DNA from: Dipetalonema caudispina
Lineage: Eukaryota > Nematoda > Chromadorea > Rhabditida > Onchocercidae
Assembly: GCA_013365325.1 (NCBI GenBank)
Contig: JABVXV010000268.1
Coordinates: 23,848 to 87,847, forward strand
Length of the DNA stretch: 64,000 nucleotides
Direction: 5' to 3'
A program made the translations under genes and the position numbers. Below the pieces are notes generated by a model. That model made no database searches and was not told the origin of the DNA. It was given only the letters and a program-made list of their open reading frames with translations. The first letter of the stretch is position 1. Each line of letters starts with the position of its first letter. Shown piece after piece: positions 14,986 through 25,585 of the stretch.

Positions 14986-15161
14986 CTGATAAACAACATG
15001 ATGAAGAAGATATGCAACGATGTATTGTCGATCAACGACATCATTATCCGAATCAACAAGATTATCATGCAATAGTAAGACAAGGACAGATAACCCCAAA
15101 GCTGGGGTTTAAACATGAGGAAATAATGCCTTCGTTTGATTTTCATGCTGTTGTACTTGAG
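14986..15161 (+). CDS. unc-2: Putative unc-2 N-terminal exon with two in-frame donors
   Basis: The acceptor ATTTTAG precedes an open frame (phase 1 in) reading DKQHDEEDMQRCIVDQRHHY and then PNQQDYHAI. A strong donor, ATA|GTAAGA, ends it at 15074. The frame stays coding-like for 29 more codons (VRQGQITPKLGFKHEE, then IMPSFDFHAVVLE) to a weaker donor GAG|GTTCGA after 15161. Both ends are phase 0, so either splices in frame to the exon at 16171. This predicts two isoforms differing by 29 residues. The sequence is hydrophilic and rich in His and Gln, as expected for a cytosolic N-terminus. The link to unc-2 is inferred. Confidence 0.55.
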
Positions 15162-16170
15162 GTTCGATACTTATGTATCATTTTATTTAATATAAAAATA
15201 AATAAACATATAAATATGTGAAAATTTATCGGAGTAAAATTAAAATTGATTTATTCATTATCAATTAGTTCTTATTTTAGAGGAAAAAAAATAGGCAACG
15301 AATTGTTCAAATGATAATTTATAATTCAATAATAAATAATCGGTTGAATATAAATTTTGATTTCATTTTACAAATAATTTCGAGAAATTAAAAAACAAAC
15401 AAATAAGCGAACAAATATTGATTGTGAAAATATTGATCGAAAGATTAAAATTCTAAATTGTAAATGAATTTTAACACTTAAATTTCTTTTATTTATTTAA
15501 ATCAATATAAACAGAAGATTAACATTAATCAATTGATATTGATAAAGTTTTAAGGTGAAAAAAAAAAAAAAAGATCAATCTAATCTTTCAAATAATTTAA
15601 AATGGATAATAATAAAAATCGAAAATTTTTAAAAAAAAAAATGAAAAGAAAGGAAAAATTGTGTAATAATAGCAATTAGCATATATTTTTCTCACTTTTC
15701 AATTGCAATCATTCTATCATTCATACTGCATTATTATCCATTAAGTGCTCAGAAAAGAAAAGAAAAAAAAGTTGAAATGAATGAATGGATTCAATTAGCT
15801 TTTTATAAAATTATTCATAAGTTAGTCTATTCATGAAAGGAATCATTTTTTTATGAAATTAAGCAATCGAAAAATTAGTATAAAATAACCATATATATAA
15901 AAATCTTATTGAAATTTTTCAGAAAATCAAGTAGAATTTGTTAAATTTTGGTAAAATTATGCAAAAAAAAAAAAAAAAAAAAAAAATGAAGTCTTAAAAT
16001 AATTAGACATTGCTTATTATTTTATTGTAAATGATAATAAATTTAATTCGTCTTTTAAATTAATTCTTTTATTAGCTAATTTGGATTTTTTTTCCTTTCC
16101 TTTTTTTTCTCTTGAAATATTTAGTAATTATTTGAAAGAAGTAAAAGAAGTGAAATGTTATAAATTACAG
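15162..16170 (+). other. Putative intron, about 1 kb
   Basis: AT-rich spacer with poly-A runs (for example 15963-15985) and no recognisable feature. Confidence 0.5.
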
Positions 16171-16298
16171 GTAGCAAAGAAGAAGAAAGGTAGAATGGCA
16201 CTTTTGATGAATGATGATGATGAGATGATGGAACAACAACGGCAACATTTAAATGAAAGTAATGATGGTCCAAGTAATTTCATCAATTATCGTCGACG
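16171..16298 (+). CDS. unc-2: Putative unc-2 N-terminal exon, acidic/polar
   Basis: The acceptor AAATTACAG is followed by a 128-nt exon, phase 0 in and phase 2 out, ending CGACG|GTTAGC. It reads VAKKKKGRMALLMNDDDEMM, then a polar stretch ending INYRR. The internal ATG (ninth codon) could also serve as a start in a shorter transcript. The phase fits the 15-kb exon upstream and the 25.5-kb exon downstream. Confidence 0.6.
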
Positions 16299-17003
16299 GT
16301 TAGCTTTTTTCTTTTTAAAAAAATAAAAAATAATAATCATATTTTTGAATTATTTAAAAAACAGAATTCAATTTCTTTTCTCATTGTTAATAAATCTTAA
16401 TAATTGCTTAATAATTTGAATTTTCAAAGTAAAAAATAAAAAAAGAAAAAAGTAAAATGTTACCAAAATCATTTATCATTTGTAATTTTGAATATACAAA
16501 TGTGAAATTTTTGTTTTTGTAAAATAAATCTTTATTACTAATATTTTTCAGTTAACATTCGCTATTTAATTTCAATTATTCGTAATTATTTATCATTCTA
16601 ATTTATTAGTTGCCAAAATTTTTCCAATATATTACTCTTTCTTGGCAATTATTTGTCATATATTAATTCATAATTCAATTAATTATATTATCATAATGTA
16701 TTTATGTATTGATTCGAATCTACAATTTATTCAAATTCTTTATTGCTAAACATTTCACAATTACAATAATTAAAAAATCATGACTTTCAAATAATCGTAA
16801 AAAGAAATTAAAAAATTTATTTCGGTAAAGATTGTTTTTTCTTTTTTCCTTTCTTTTTTTTTCTATTTAATTCTTCTCTTTTTCTTTTTTTATATATTTT
16901 TTTTTGCTTCTTTTTTTTTATATTTAAATTATTATGCTTGAATAAGTTTAAAAAAAAGAAATGATAAAAAGAAGTATATATACCACTGATTAAAGTAAAG
17001 ACT

Positions 17004-17028
<25 letters not shown>
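17004..17028 (+). repeat. GA dinucleotide microsatellite
   Basis: An uninterrupted (GA)n tract of about 12 units in a purine-rich stretch. Confidence 0.9.
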
Positions 17029-17034
<6 letters not shown>

Positions 17035-18488
17035 AAGAAGAGAGAAATGAAAGGAGAAAGAGATAAGTTGTAAAAAGACAAGCATTCCATATCCATGGTT
17101 AAAAATAATTTTATAGGTTTAGACTAAGACTAACTAGTCCACAATAACATCCTTTCTCTCTTTTCTCTTCCCCTTTCTCTTCTCTTCTTTCCTTTTTATT
17201 TCCCTTCTATGTATTCGTTAAAAACTAACTAACCATAATATATGCTTAAAATCTTACTTCCTTATTTATTTACTTATTTACTTACTTACACAAAAATATC
17301 CATCAAAATTTCCTTTTTTTTTTTTTTTCTTTTGATTTGTAAAAATTGAATAGAAAAAAATTTTTTTCAACAAATTAAAAAAAATTTTATAAACTTCAAA
17401 TATTTTGAATAGTTTTATTTTACCTGATATACGAATATTATTAAATAATTCCATTACTTTATTTTCAACATTTAAATATTAGAGTAATAATTATTCAATG
17501 AATAGAATATAGTTAACAGAAATTATACATTCCTGAAATAGCAGCCGGATATAAATCGGAAACTGATTTTTATGCGTATACTCATAATTATTAACTCTGA
17601 TGATTCAACGAATACAATTAGTTGATAAGATAAAGGAACATTTTCCGGTATTTATGATAATATATTTGAAATCTAACCTATTCATGATGTAACTTTTTTC
17701 GATCTTTTATAGGATTATTCGTTAAACATTTTCATAAAGTTATTACTGTCTACATATTCGGAATTTCTTATTGCCTAACATTTCTAATCTTTCTAAAATT
17801 CTTACCCAAAATTTACCCGGAGTAAATTTTACACAAACAAATTACCCGAACTACTGTGTAAAATAACTTGCACATATGCATAAATAATCATATCAGTGCC
17901 TATTCTTTGAAATATCAATCTCATTCCGGTAGTACCGGTTTATTAATCTTATCATTATATTTATTATCCTTAAATCGTACAATAAATTATATCATTTCTT
18001 GCAATATATTACACGGATGAAACGTAAATTTAAACCACCCAATTTTATTTTTAAATTCGAAACTTTTTGAATTGTTACATTTTACTTCATATTATCACAA
18101 CGATTTGTTATTAGCATAAATTGATTTATAAAATTTGTTATTAAATTTCATATATTTAAATAATTTCGAGATTTCCGATGCAATTCTTTGCTATTTCTTT
18201 GAACAAAAAACAAAAAGGGTTAGATTAATTTTCGAAAATGAAAAATTGATTTTGAATGTATTTGTTCTTCGATTACAATGGATATTAATTTAAATTGAAA
18301 TGGTGATTTTTTTGCTTAATTCAATTCCCGGATAGATATGAAATTTTTGACATAAAAATGCTTATTCAATCGGAAGAAAGCATTCAATAAAAAGTTCAAA
18401 ATGATACTGTCATTTAGCTTAAACTTACATAATAGAAGTGCAATTAATATATTAAACTTAATTTAGAATTGCAAAAGTGCTGTTACAT

Positions 18489-18561
18489 AATATATATATA
18501 TTTGCATAATATATATATTTGCATAATATATATATTCATATATATATATATTTGCATAATA
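18489..18561. repeat. Short TA-rich tandem repeat
   Basis: Three to four copies of a unit of about 20 bases, TATATATATTTGCATAA, separated by (TA)n of varying length. Confidence 0.8.
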
Positions 18562-21060
18562 CTTATTCACTACTTCTACTTATAAACAATTTTATTCGGA
18601 GACTTAAAATTAATTGATATTTACATATTTGACTGAAATTTAGAAGTCTCAAAGGAAACAATCAAATTTTAATCATTCCATTTCCGATTTATTTGTTAAA
18701 AATACTATCAGTTGTTTATGCTATGATTAATTCGATTGAGCTGATGATATAATCATAATAATTAAAATTTATGAATTGTAGCTAAAATTAAGAATTTTGA
18801 TAATAATTAAGTCAAATTTAAACTTTTCCATTCTTTTACAATCTTTTTCCTTTTTTTTTCTTTCTTTCTTTCTGTTTTATTTCTTTCATTCATTAGCATA
18901 GTTGTCTTTGTTTTTTTTTTTTTTTTTTCTTTTTTGATATCTTATCAACCTTTTTTCTTTTCTTTTAAAACTATTTTAATTTATTTCAAACATATCTTAT
19001 CATAGAAAATAAGATTATAATACATATCTGTTAAATTATTTTTTGAAATCAAATTATTGTTTGCTAAAACTTTTAAAGATATTTTCCAAAAAAAAAAAAA
19101 AAATTTGAACCAAAGGAACAAAAAAAAGCGAAAAAAGAAGAAGAAGAAAGAGGAAGAGGAAGAAAAAGAATTGAAGCATTAAAAATGATGAAGTTATATA
19201 GCCTTTTGAAAGTTTACATCCCAAGGGTCGTTTTAACTTTATTTGTTGCTTGTTTTCCTTCAACTAAACTTTACTTCAGCCTTTTTTCTTTTGTTGAAAA
19301 TTCAAAAAAAAAAAGAAAGAAAAAATGATATAGCTTTTTTGATAACTTTTTGTTAATAATATTATGTTATATTTGCAATGAAAATTCATAATTTTCCTAT
19401 TGTTGCATAGAATTTAATTTTACAATGAAAAATTTTGCTTCAAATATTTTTTTTTTTCTTTTTTTTTTTTGTTATTTTTGATTTGTACAAATAGATTTTT
19501 GCAAATCGTTGTATGTATAAGTTCTCTTAATTAAACCATCAATTTATTATCCATTGATTTCTAAAAAAAAATTTTTTTTTTTTTTTAATAGATTTTATAT
19601 TCGAAATTATTCATTATCTAATTGATTTATGCAAACTTTAGAAATACATTCTCAATGTGAACCTATTTCTAATTCATAATAATTCATATTATTTTCTTAA
19701 TAAAATTCCTCATTCAAAAAAATTTTTTCTTTTTTTTTAAATTTATTTACCGTATCAAATTAATTTCCTTTGTAATCATACATTCTTGTATTGATAATAT
19801 CATAATTTATATAAATAGCATTAAGTAATCATAAACATATGAAGAAACTGAAAAATTATATATATGTGCAACGATACATTAAATGTTGAAAATAAACATT
19901 TGTTTTGCATTTATTGAATTTACAATTTAACGTATATGTCGATTTTTATTAAATTATACTAAACATTTCGTTATATATTTCTTAGTTGAAAATTAAATTT
20001 TTCCAAATTTACGTCGATATTTGATTCCTTTTTTGCAATTTTTATCAAAATTAAACTTGCTTAATCATTCCTACCATTTCTATCATTTGCAAAAAATAAA
20101 TTATTAAAAATAAATTCACTCATATTTGTAATGCATCGAAAAGGATTCAATTTACGGCAGATATTTGATATAATTTTACTGATCTCGTATATTCTGACCG
20201 ATTGCATTGATTTTTTTTTTTTCAATTTTTATTTTTTTTTTCAATTCAGTTCATCAGATCATTCACTAATTCGGTAGTTAATGCTTCTAACAGTGTAGTT
20301 TCCGCAATTTGCAACATTTCATAAATCATAACATTTTTTTTATACCAATTGCTTTAAAATTCATGCAATACTTCGTATTTTCTTTTTGATATTATCTTCC
20401 TATACTGACAAGAATAATGATGTGCATTTAGTAGTAACAGTAATAAATCTTTACTTTTTTCAAATAAAGGATTGATTAAAATTTTTTCAATAACTACGTT
20501 TCATATAAGTATTAAAATTTAAAAAAAAAAAATTTAGCGCAAAAATTTGCCCTAAAAAAATAAATTCATTCATATACTTTTTTCATTTGTTAATTGAAAC
20601 GTTTTACAATAGAAATTCTTCATTTTATATTGAAAATCGAAAATCAAAAAATACGAAATTAAATCTACAACAAATACATATATATGTAATGATAAACTAT
20701 TACTAATTACTTTTTTTTTTTTTTGCAAAAAAAATTTACTATAATTATTTTTTATGTTGTAAAGGTAGATGATAAAAATGGATTCATTGCTTGTTATTGA
20801 TATTTGAATTGTTTTATGAAATTTGTACTATCAACAAAGCAATCTATTCATTTCATTTAATCGTTAACGGATATAAATAAAATACTATCAGTCATTTCAG
20901 GATGAAAATAAAATTGCCATTCTACTAATCAAACTTCCTCTTACTTCTTAATCTTTTTTTTTTTTTACGGACTTAAAATTAATTTTTTTTCACCTTTTTT
21001 TTCTTATTCTGATTTTCTTTTTTCTCCTTTCATCAATTCCTTTTTTGGATACAACTGTAA

Positions 21061-21281
21061 ATGAATATGCAACAAATTATACGATCAACTTCATCAATCC
21101 TATCATCATTTTTATCTTCTGATGTTGCATTGGTATCAACGGTTGATGAAATTAGCACACCGTTGATACCACATAATCATAATTCTTTGGCTATCGAAAC
21201 ATCTGATCTACTCTTTCGTCCTATTATTATCAACGATGGCAACGATAACAACAGCAATTGCTACCTCTATGATGTTTACAG
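21061..21281 (+). CDS. unc-2: Putative alternative first exon of unc-2
   Basis: The ATG at 21061 starts a 73-codon open frame ending at a strong donor, TACAG|GTTAAT, in phase 2. It reads MNMQQIIRSTSSILSSFLSS at the start and ends SNCYLYDVYR. Exon 16171-16298 also ends in phase 2, so both can join the phase-2 exon at 25511; this is the expected arrangement for alternative promoters. The exon is Ser/Asn-rich without membrane segments. A 12-bp perfect inverted repeat lies inside it. No upstream acceptor is obvious, consistent with a first exon. It could instead be a chance ORF, but codon use and donor quality argue for a real exon. Confidence 0.5.
21131..21171. repeat. Perfect 12-bp inverted repeat inside the alternative first exon
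   Basis: TGGTATCAACGG (21131-21142) and CCGTTGATACCA (21160-21171) are exact reverse complements with a 17-base loop. The arms are GC-richer than the surroundings, so the RNA hairpin could be stable. Confidence 0.9.
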
Positions 21282-22334
21282 GTTAATTAATTTTTATATA
21301 AATCATATGTTAAATTGATATAACCATAAGTAATGAATCTTTTTACAGATAAAAAAAGAAAAAAAGAAAGGAAATTTGTGAAGATTTAGCAGTGTTAACA
21401 AAGAGAAAGTAATGTTTAAATTGTAAATATTCGAATTTTGAATTTAATCTAATCTATTCATCAGAAATATAATTTGTGAAATAAGTTAATAAATGCTTTT
21501 TTTGGAATGATTTTTTTACGTCATACGTACAGTAACATACAATATCGAAAATCTTTAAAAAGTTATTAACAATATTTAAGAATAAATTATTGATTAGATT
21601 TGAAGATTTCATCAATCATCAAATATTACAACAGAAATATTTCTAATACCATATCAGGTTTGCTCTGTTAGTTTATTTGATAATATCTTAGTGTATATTT
21701 ACAGTTTTGTTAATTCTAAAATGAAATTGAAATCATTACGATGAAATGAGAAATGGAAATGCTGAAATGAATAGGAATGCATATGAGAATTAAAATTTTA
21801 AAGAAAAAAAGATGAATGCCATATAAAAGAATTATTCACTTCATTTGAAATGCAATTCTTACTCTCTTTTGCTGATTTAATTCGGAGCATTTACGATTTT
21901 TCGTTGAAATTTTTTTCTTTAAACATAAATTCAAAAAATTCAAATTTTATTAATTTAAATTCTAATCATTACAGTAAAGATCTTAATGCTTTTTATCAAC
22001 AACATCATGAATATTCTTATTTCCATAATCTTTATCCTTACCATAATCATCACTATTACTATCATGATTATTATAATGATGTTAATGTTAATAGCAAATA
22101 ACTATCATAATAATAATCATCATCATAACATTGTTTGATATTAATACTAACATCATTATAACAATCATGATTATATTAATGTTGCTGATGACAATGATAA
22201 TGTAAATAAGATTATTCATATTATTGCGATAATAATGATAATTTTATGATTCTATGGTATTTTCTTGATATTTCAATAGACAGTAAAACCAAAAAAAAAA
22301 AAAAAAAAAGCGAAAAAAATTAAAAGTAGGAAAA
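21282..22334 (+). other. Non-coding spacer with degenerate trinucleotide tract
   Basis: From about 22000 to 22250 the sequence is a degenerate ATCATNATT-type tract. It produces a His/Tyr-rich open frame at 21850-22101 that I regard as an artefact. No other feature was seen. Confidence 0.4.
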
Positions 22335-22800
22335 TGTAAGCATATTAAGTTGATGCAAAAACTAATTGCACATTTCAATTGAAATTTTCAACTTATTATC
22401 ACTTGGCCAAAACATATCTTCATTAATCGTAGGATGAGCCAAAACTATCAATACTAGTTGAGGCTGCATAAAATAAGCGAAAACAACACTTCAAAAGCAG
22501 CAACCATTCTTTTGATTGTCGATTAGCTTATGTGGCATCCACTTATCAAGCTTTTTCATCTTTACGATTTTGCTTCAAATATCAAATAACCGTCAAATTG
22601 TCGATTCATCGTTGCAATCATCGAGGAATTGAATATTTTATGATTATCATGAGGTAATTGATCATCAGCAATTTTCAATTGGTCACTCATAATTCACTTT
22701 ACATCTTCCTTTGAACTATCATGTCATTTGCAAAATTATTTGAAGTACCCTGCATCTTTTTTAACAAGTCGAATGTTAAATACATTATTGTCGTTTCATT
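22335..22800 (-). mobile_element. Decayed mariner-family transposase fragment
   Basis: Reading the minus strand gives pieces of a mariner transposase N-terminal half in shifting frames: IADDQL, CNDESTI, then KMKKLDKWMPHKLIDNQKN followed in another frame by AAFEVLFSLILC. Known: mariner transposases carry a CN.ST...HL..GKV.KLDKWVPH.L..NQK..RFEV block, which this tracks closely. Several frameshifts and stop codons interrupt it, and the catalytic DD34D region is absent or unrecognisable. It is therefore an old inactive copy. I could not find terminal inverted repeats. Confidence 0.8.
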
Positions 22801-22900
22801 CTAACTATAATTTTTCCATCTAAAAATTAATTCAGTAATTTGAATTAATCAAATAATTAATTATGGTTAAGACAAAAAGTATTTTTAAATAATATGACTA

Positions 22901-23172
22901 TATTTATATGATAATATATGTTAACTGAATACAATAACTACCAATAATGCAAAATTTGCAATTACTTTTTTGACTAACCTAAAAGAATTGAGTTTTTTTT
23001 TTTGATGGATTCCAAATTAACAATATCATTACTATCTCTTGTTATCACTATCATTATTGTAATTTTCATTATTAATATAATGCTATTTATATGATAATAT
23101 ATGTTAATTGAATACAATAACTACCAATAATGCAAAATTTGCAATTACTTTTTTGACTAACTTAAAAGAGTT

Positions 23173-23211
<39 letters not shown>

Positions 23212-23294
23212 ATGGATTCCAAATTAACAATATCATTACTATCTCAGGTTATCAATATCATTATTGTAATTTTCATTATTAATATAATGCTATT
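22901..23294. repeat. Tandem duplication of a roughly 185-bp unit
   Basis: Copy 1 (22901-23083) and copy 2 (23084-23294) are nearly identical. Shared text includes ATATGTTAA.TGAATACAATAACTACC and GATGGATTCCAAATTAAC. They differ at a few bases, and the internal T-run is 11 long in copy 1 and 35 in copy 2. The duplication is recent and lies just downstream of the mariner fragment. Confidence 0.92.
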
Positions 23295-25510
23295 ATAATC
23301 CTTATCGCGAATTTGTTTTATTTCGATATTTTCGACATAAGTTCATGAATTTTATGCTTCTATTTGATTCGAATGTTATGCTTGATTTAAGTCAAAACTT
23401 AAAAGCCAACTTATTCATCCATTCATAATTAACTTTTTCTTTTTTTATCATCATTACAGAAAAAGGCCTTAATCTTTTGCAATTTGAAGGATGCTCATTA
23501 TAATGACATCTTCTGCTTATCTTTTCTTTCAAAAGCATTATTGTCAAATTTTTGAAAAGTTTGACATTAATCAATACTTTTCAGCTTTTATTTATTTATT
23601 CATCTATTGAACAAATTTTTACCTAGTTAAATTTGCATTTAAATTGCTTTTTCATTAATTTACTGAAAATAGGAATTATTATTGGCTAAATATAGGTATT
23701 AAACCTTTTTTTTTTTTTTTTTCGACTAATCGTTTAATGTTTGATTGTTAAATTTCCTTTCTTTCTCAACTTTTCATTTTTTTTCTTTCTCTTTTTTGCT
23801 TTATTTTAACTTAACTTCTTTCTCATATTTGCCCTTTTTTCTTCGTATAAATAATGTTTAGGCATATCTATTGAACACATATTGTTATAATATTTGATAT
23901 GTTTAATTATTTATCTAATTTTTTTTTAATTTCCCTATAGCATTAATTCGTTTAAATGCTTACCAAAATTTGCTTTATTTGTTTTTTTTTTTTTTTTTTT
24001 TTTCTTATTTAATTTTTTTTTTTTTTACTTATTTTTTTTTTATTTTTATTATTTTTCATATTTCGTAAATATTTCATTTCTAAATGCAAAAAAAAAACAT
24101 CGATATCGTATCGTATTATATTGAAATCAATTGCATTGTATTTTTTTTTTTTGTAACGTATCATATCGAAATATTATGCTAAAATTTTCTGTTATGAACA
24201 AAATGAAATGAAAAAAAAAGGAGAAAGAAACAAAAAAAAAAAGAAAAAAACGAAATTTAAATATTAATAAGTTAATAAAATTTAGTAACGTTTACGTCTA
24301 TTGTCAATTTGTTATTAAAAAAAAAAATTAAAATACATTTTAAAGTAGCAATGAGCTAAGCAATTTAAATATGTATGAAATGATTGTATTCACCAAAATT
24401 TTCAACATTTTTATACATCCTTTCTTTTTTTTTTTTTTTTTCGAAGTGTTAGCAAAAATGTAATTTTGGCATTTTCCTTTTCTCTTTCATCTTTTTAGTC
24501 TTAAGTCTAAAAATAATTTTACTTTTACCTTTACATTTAATTTTTTTTCACTCAAATTAATCTAACCTTTACCTTTTTTCGTTTCAATTCATTTTTCCTA
24601 CTTTTTTATTCTAAAAATAAATTGATTTTAAGTTTTTATCATAAATATTTACGAAGTAACTTTTCATGCAAAATTAATTATATGCTAAGAATGCATATCC
24701 TTCTTAAATTAACGATTAAAATAAGGTATCATTTAGGATAGTTGAACTTGTTGAAATTAACGGAAAATTTTTTAAGTAAACACAAATTGATGATTAAAAA
24801 GTAAAAGCATTGAGTAGTGCGTTTATTTATCAGCACTAATATTTAAAAAGATGTTTTTTTTTTTTTTTCATTTCATTTCAAAATATTTAGTCTCAAACAA
24901 AAAAACAGGGATCAAAATATCTTAAAATTTTTGCTATATCAATTTTTAAATTTGGTAAATTTCTTTTTTTTTTTTTTTTTTTTTTGTTTCTTTTTACCTC
25001 TACGGGATTTAGTTAAAATCAAATCGTTCGATTGTACTTTTGTTTTTTATTTCACGCCTTTTTTTCCCACTTATTCTTTTCCTTAAATATCTCTAAATTT
25101 TCTCAATTTTTATTTTAATTCCTCAGCTTAATCGATAAATAAATAAATAGCTTTTATAGCATCTAAATGAAATATTATTGCATAAGTGAAGGAAATTTTG
25201 GAAACATTAAGAAATGCTTGGGAAAATTTTCCGTTTTCTCCCTTTTTTCCATATTTTTTTTTTTCATAGGCAAAAGTTTCCAATAAAAATTTCTGCAAAC
25301 TTTTTGTAATTTTAGAAAATTTTCAAACTTTTGATAATTCTAATTCCTTTATTCATATTTTCATGTTCGCTTTTCATGTTAATTATTCTTCTGATTTAAT
25401 AAAGTTAAAATTAACTTTATTATAGTAGGAAAACGTAGCAGTTTGTTAGATTTTAAATTTATTGGAGGGAATAAAAAAAAAAATGGAAAATTAAAATTAT
25501 CAAATTTCAG
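23295..25510 (+). other. Putative intron, AT-rich
   Basis: Poly-T-rich sequence (about 23980-24050, 24425-24442, 24965-24986). No exon, RNA gene or transposon was recognised. Confidence 0.45.
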
Positions 25511-25585
25511 AGTTGTGGATGTGAGCGATGCTAAAACATGCGCTCTATTAATGGCAAAAATCAAGGAAGCCGCACAGTCATCGCA
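25511..25585 (+). CDS. unc-2: Putative unc-2 N-terminal exon
   Basis: A 75-nt exon sits between a consensus acceptor (AAATTTCAG) and a consensus donor (GTAAGT). Only phase 2 in is open, and it leaves in phase 2. It reads VVDVSDAKTCALLMAKIKEA and then AQSSQ. It accepts both the 16-kb exon and the alternative first exon at 21 kb. It is symmetric, so it could be a cassette. Function unknown; cytosolic N-terminal segment by inference. Confidence 0.6.

Larger units (their letters stand above)
16299..21060 (+). other. Putative intron with simple repeats
   Basis: AT-rich sequence with a GA microsatellite (17004-17028) and a TA-rich tandem repeat (18489-18561). The stretch 17520-17960 is somewhat less AT-rich but gives no convincing exon. 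Confidence 0.45.

Noticed and set aside
21850..22101. 83-residue His/Tyr-rich open frame
   Set aside because: Mostly a translation of a degenerate ATCATNATT tract with no splice or conservation support.
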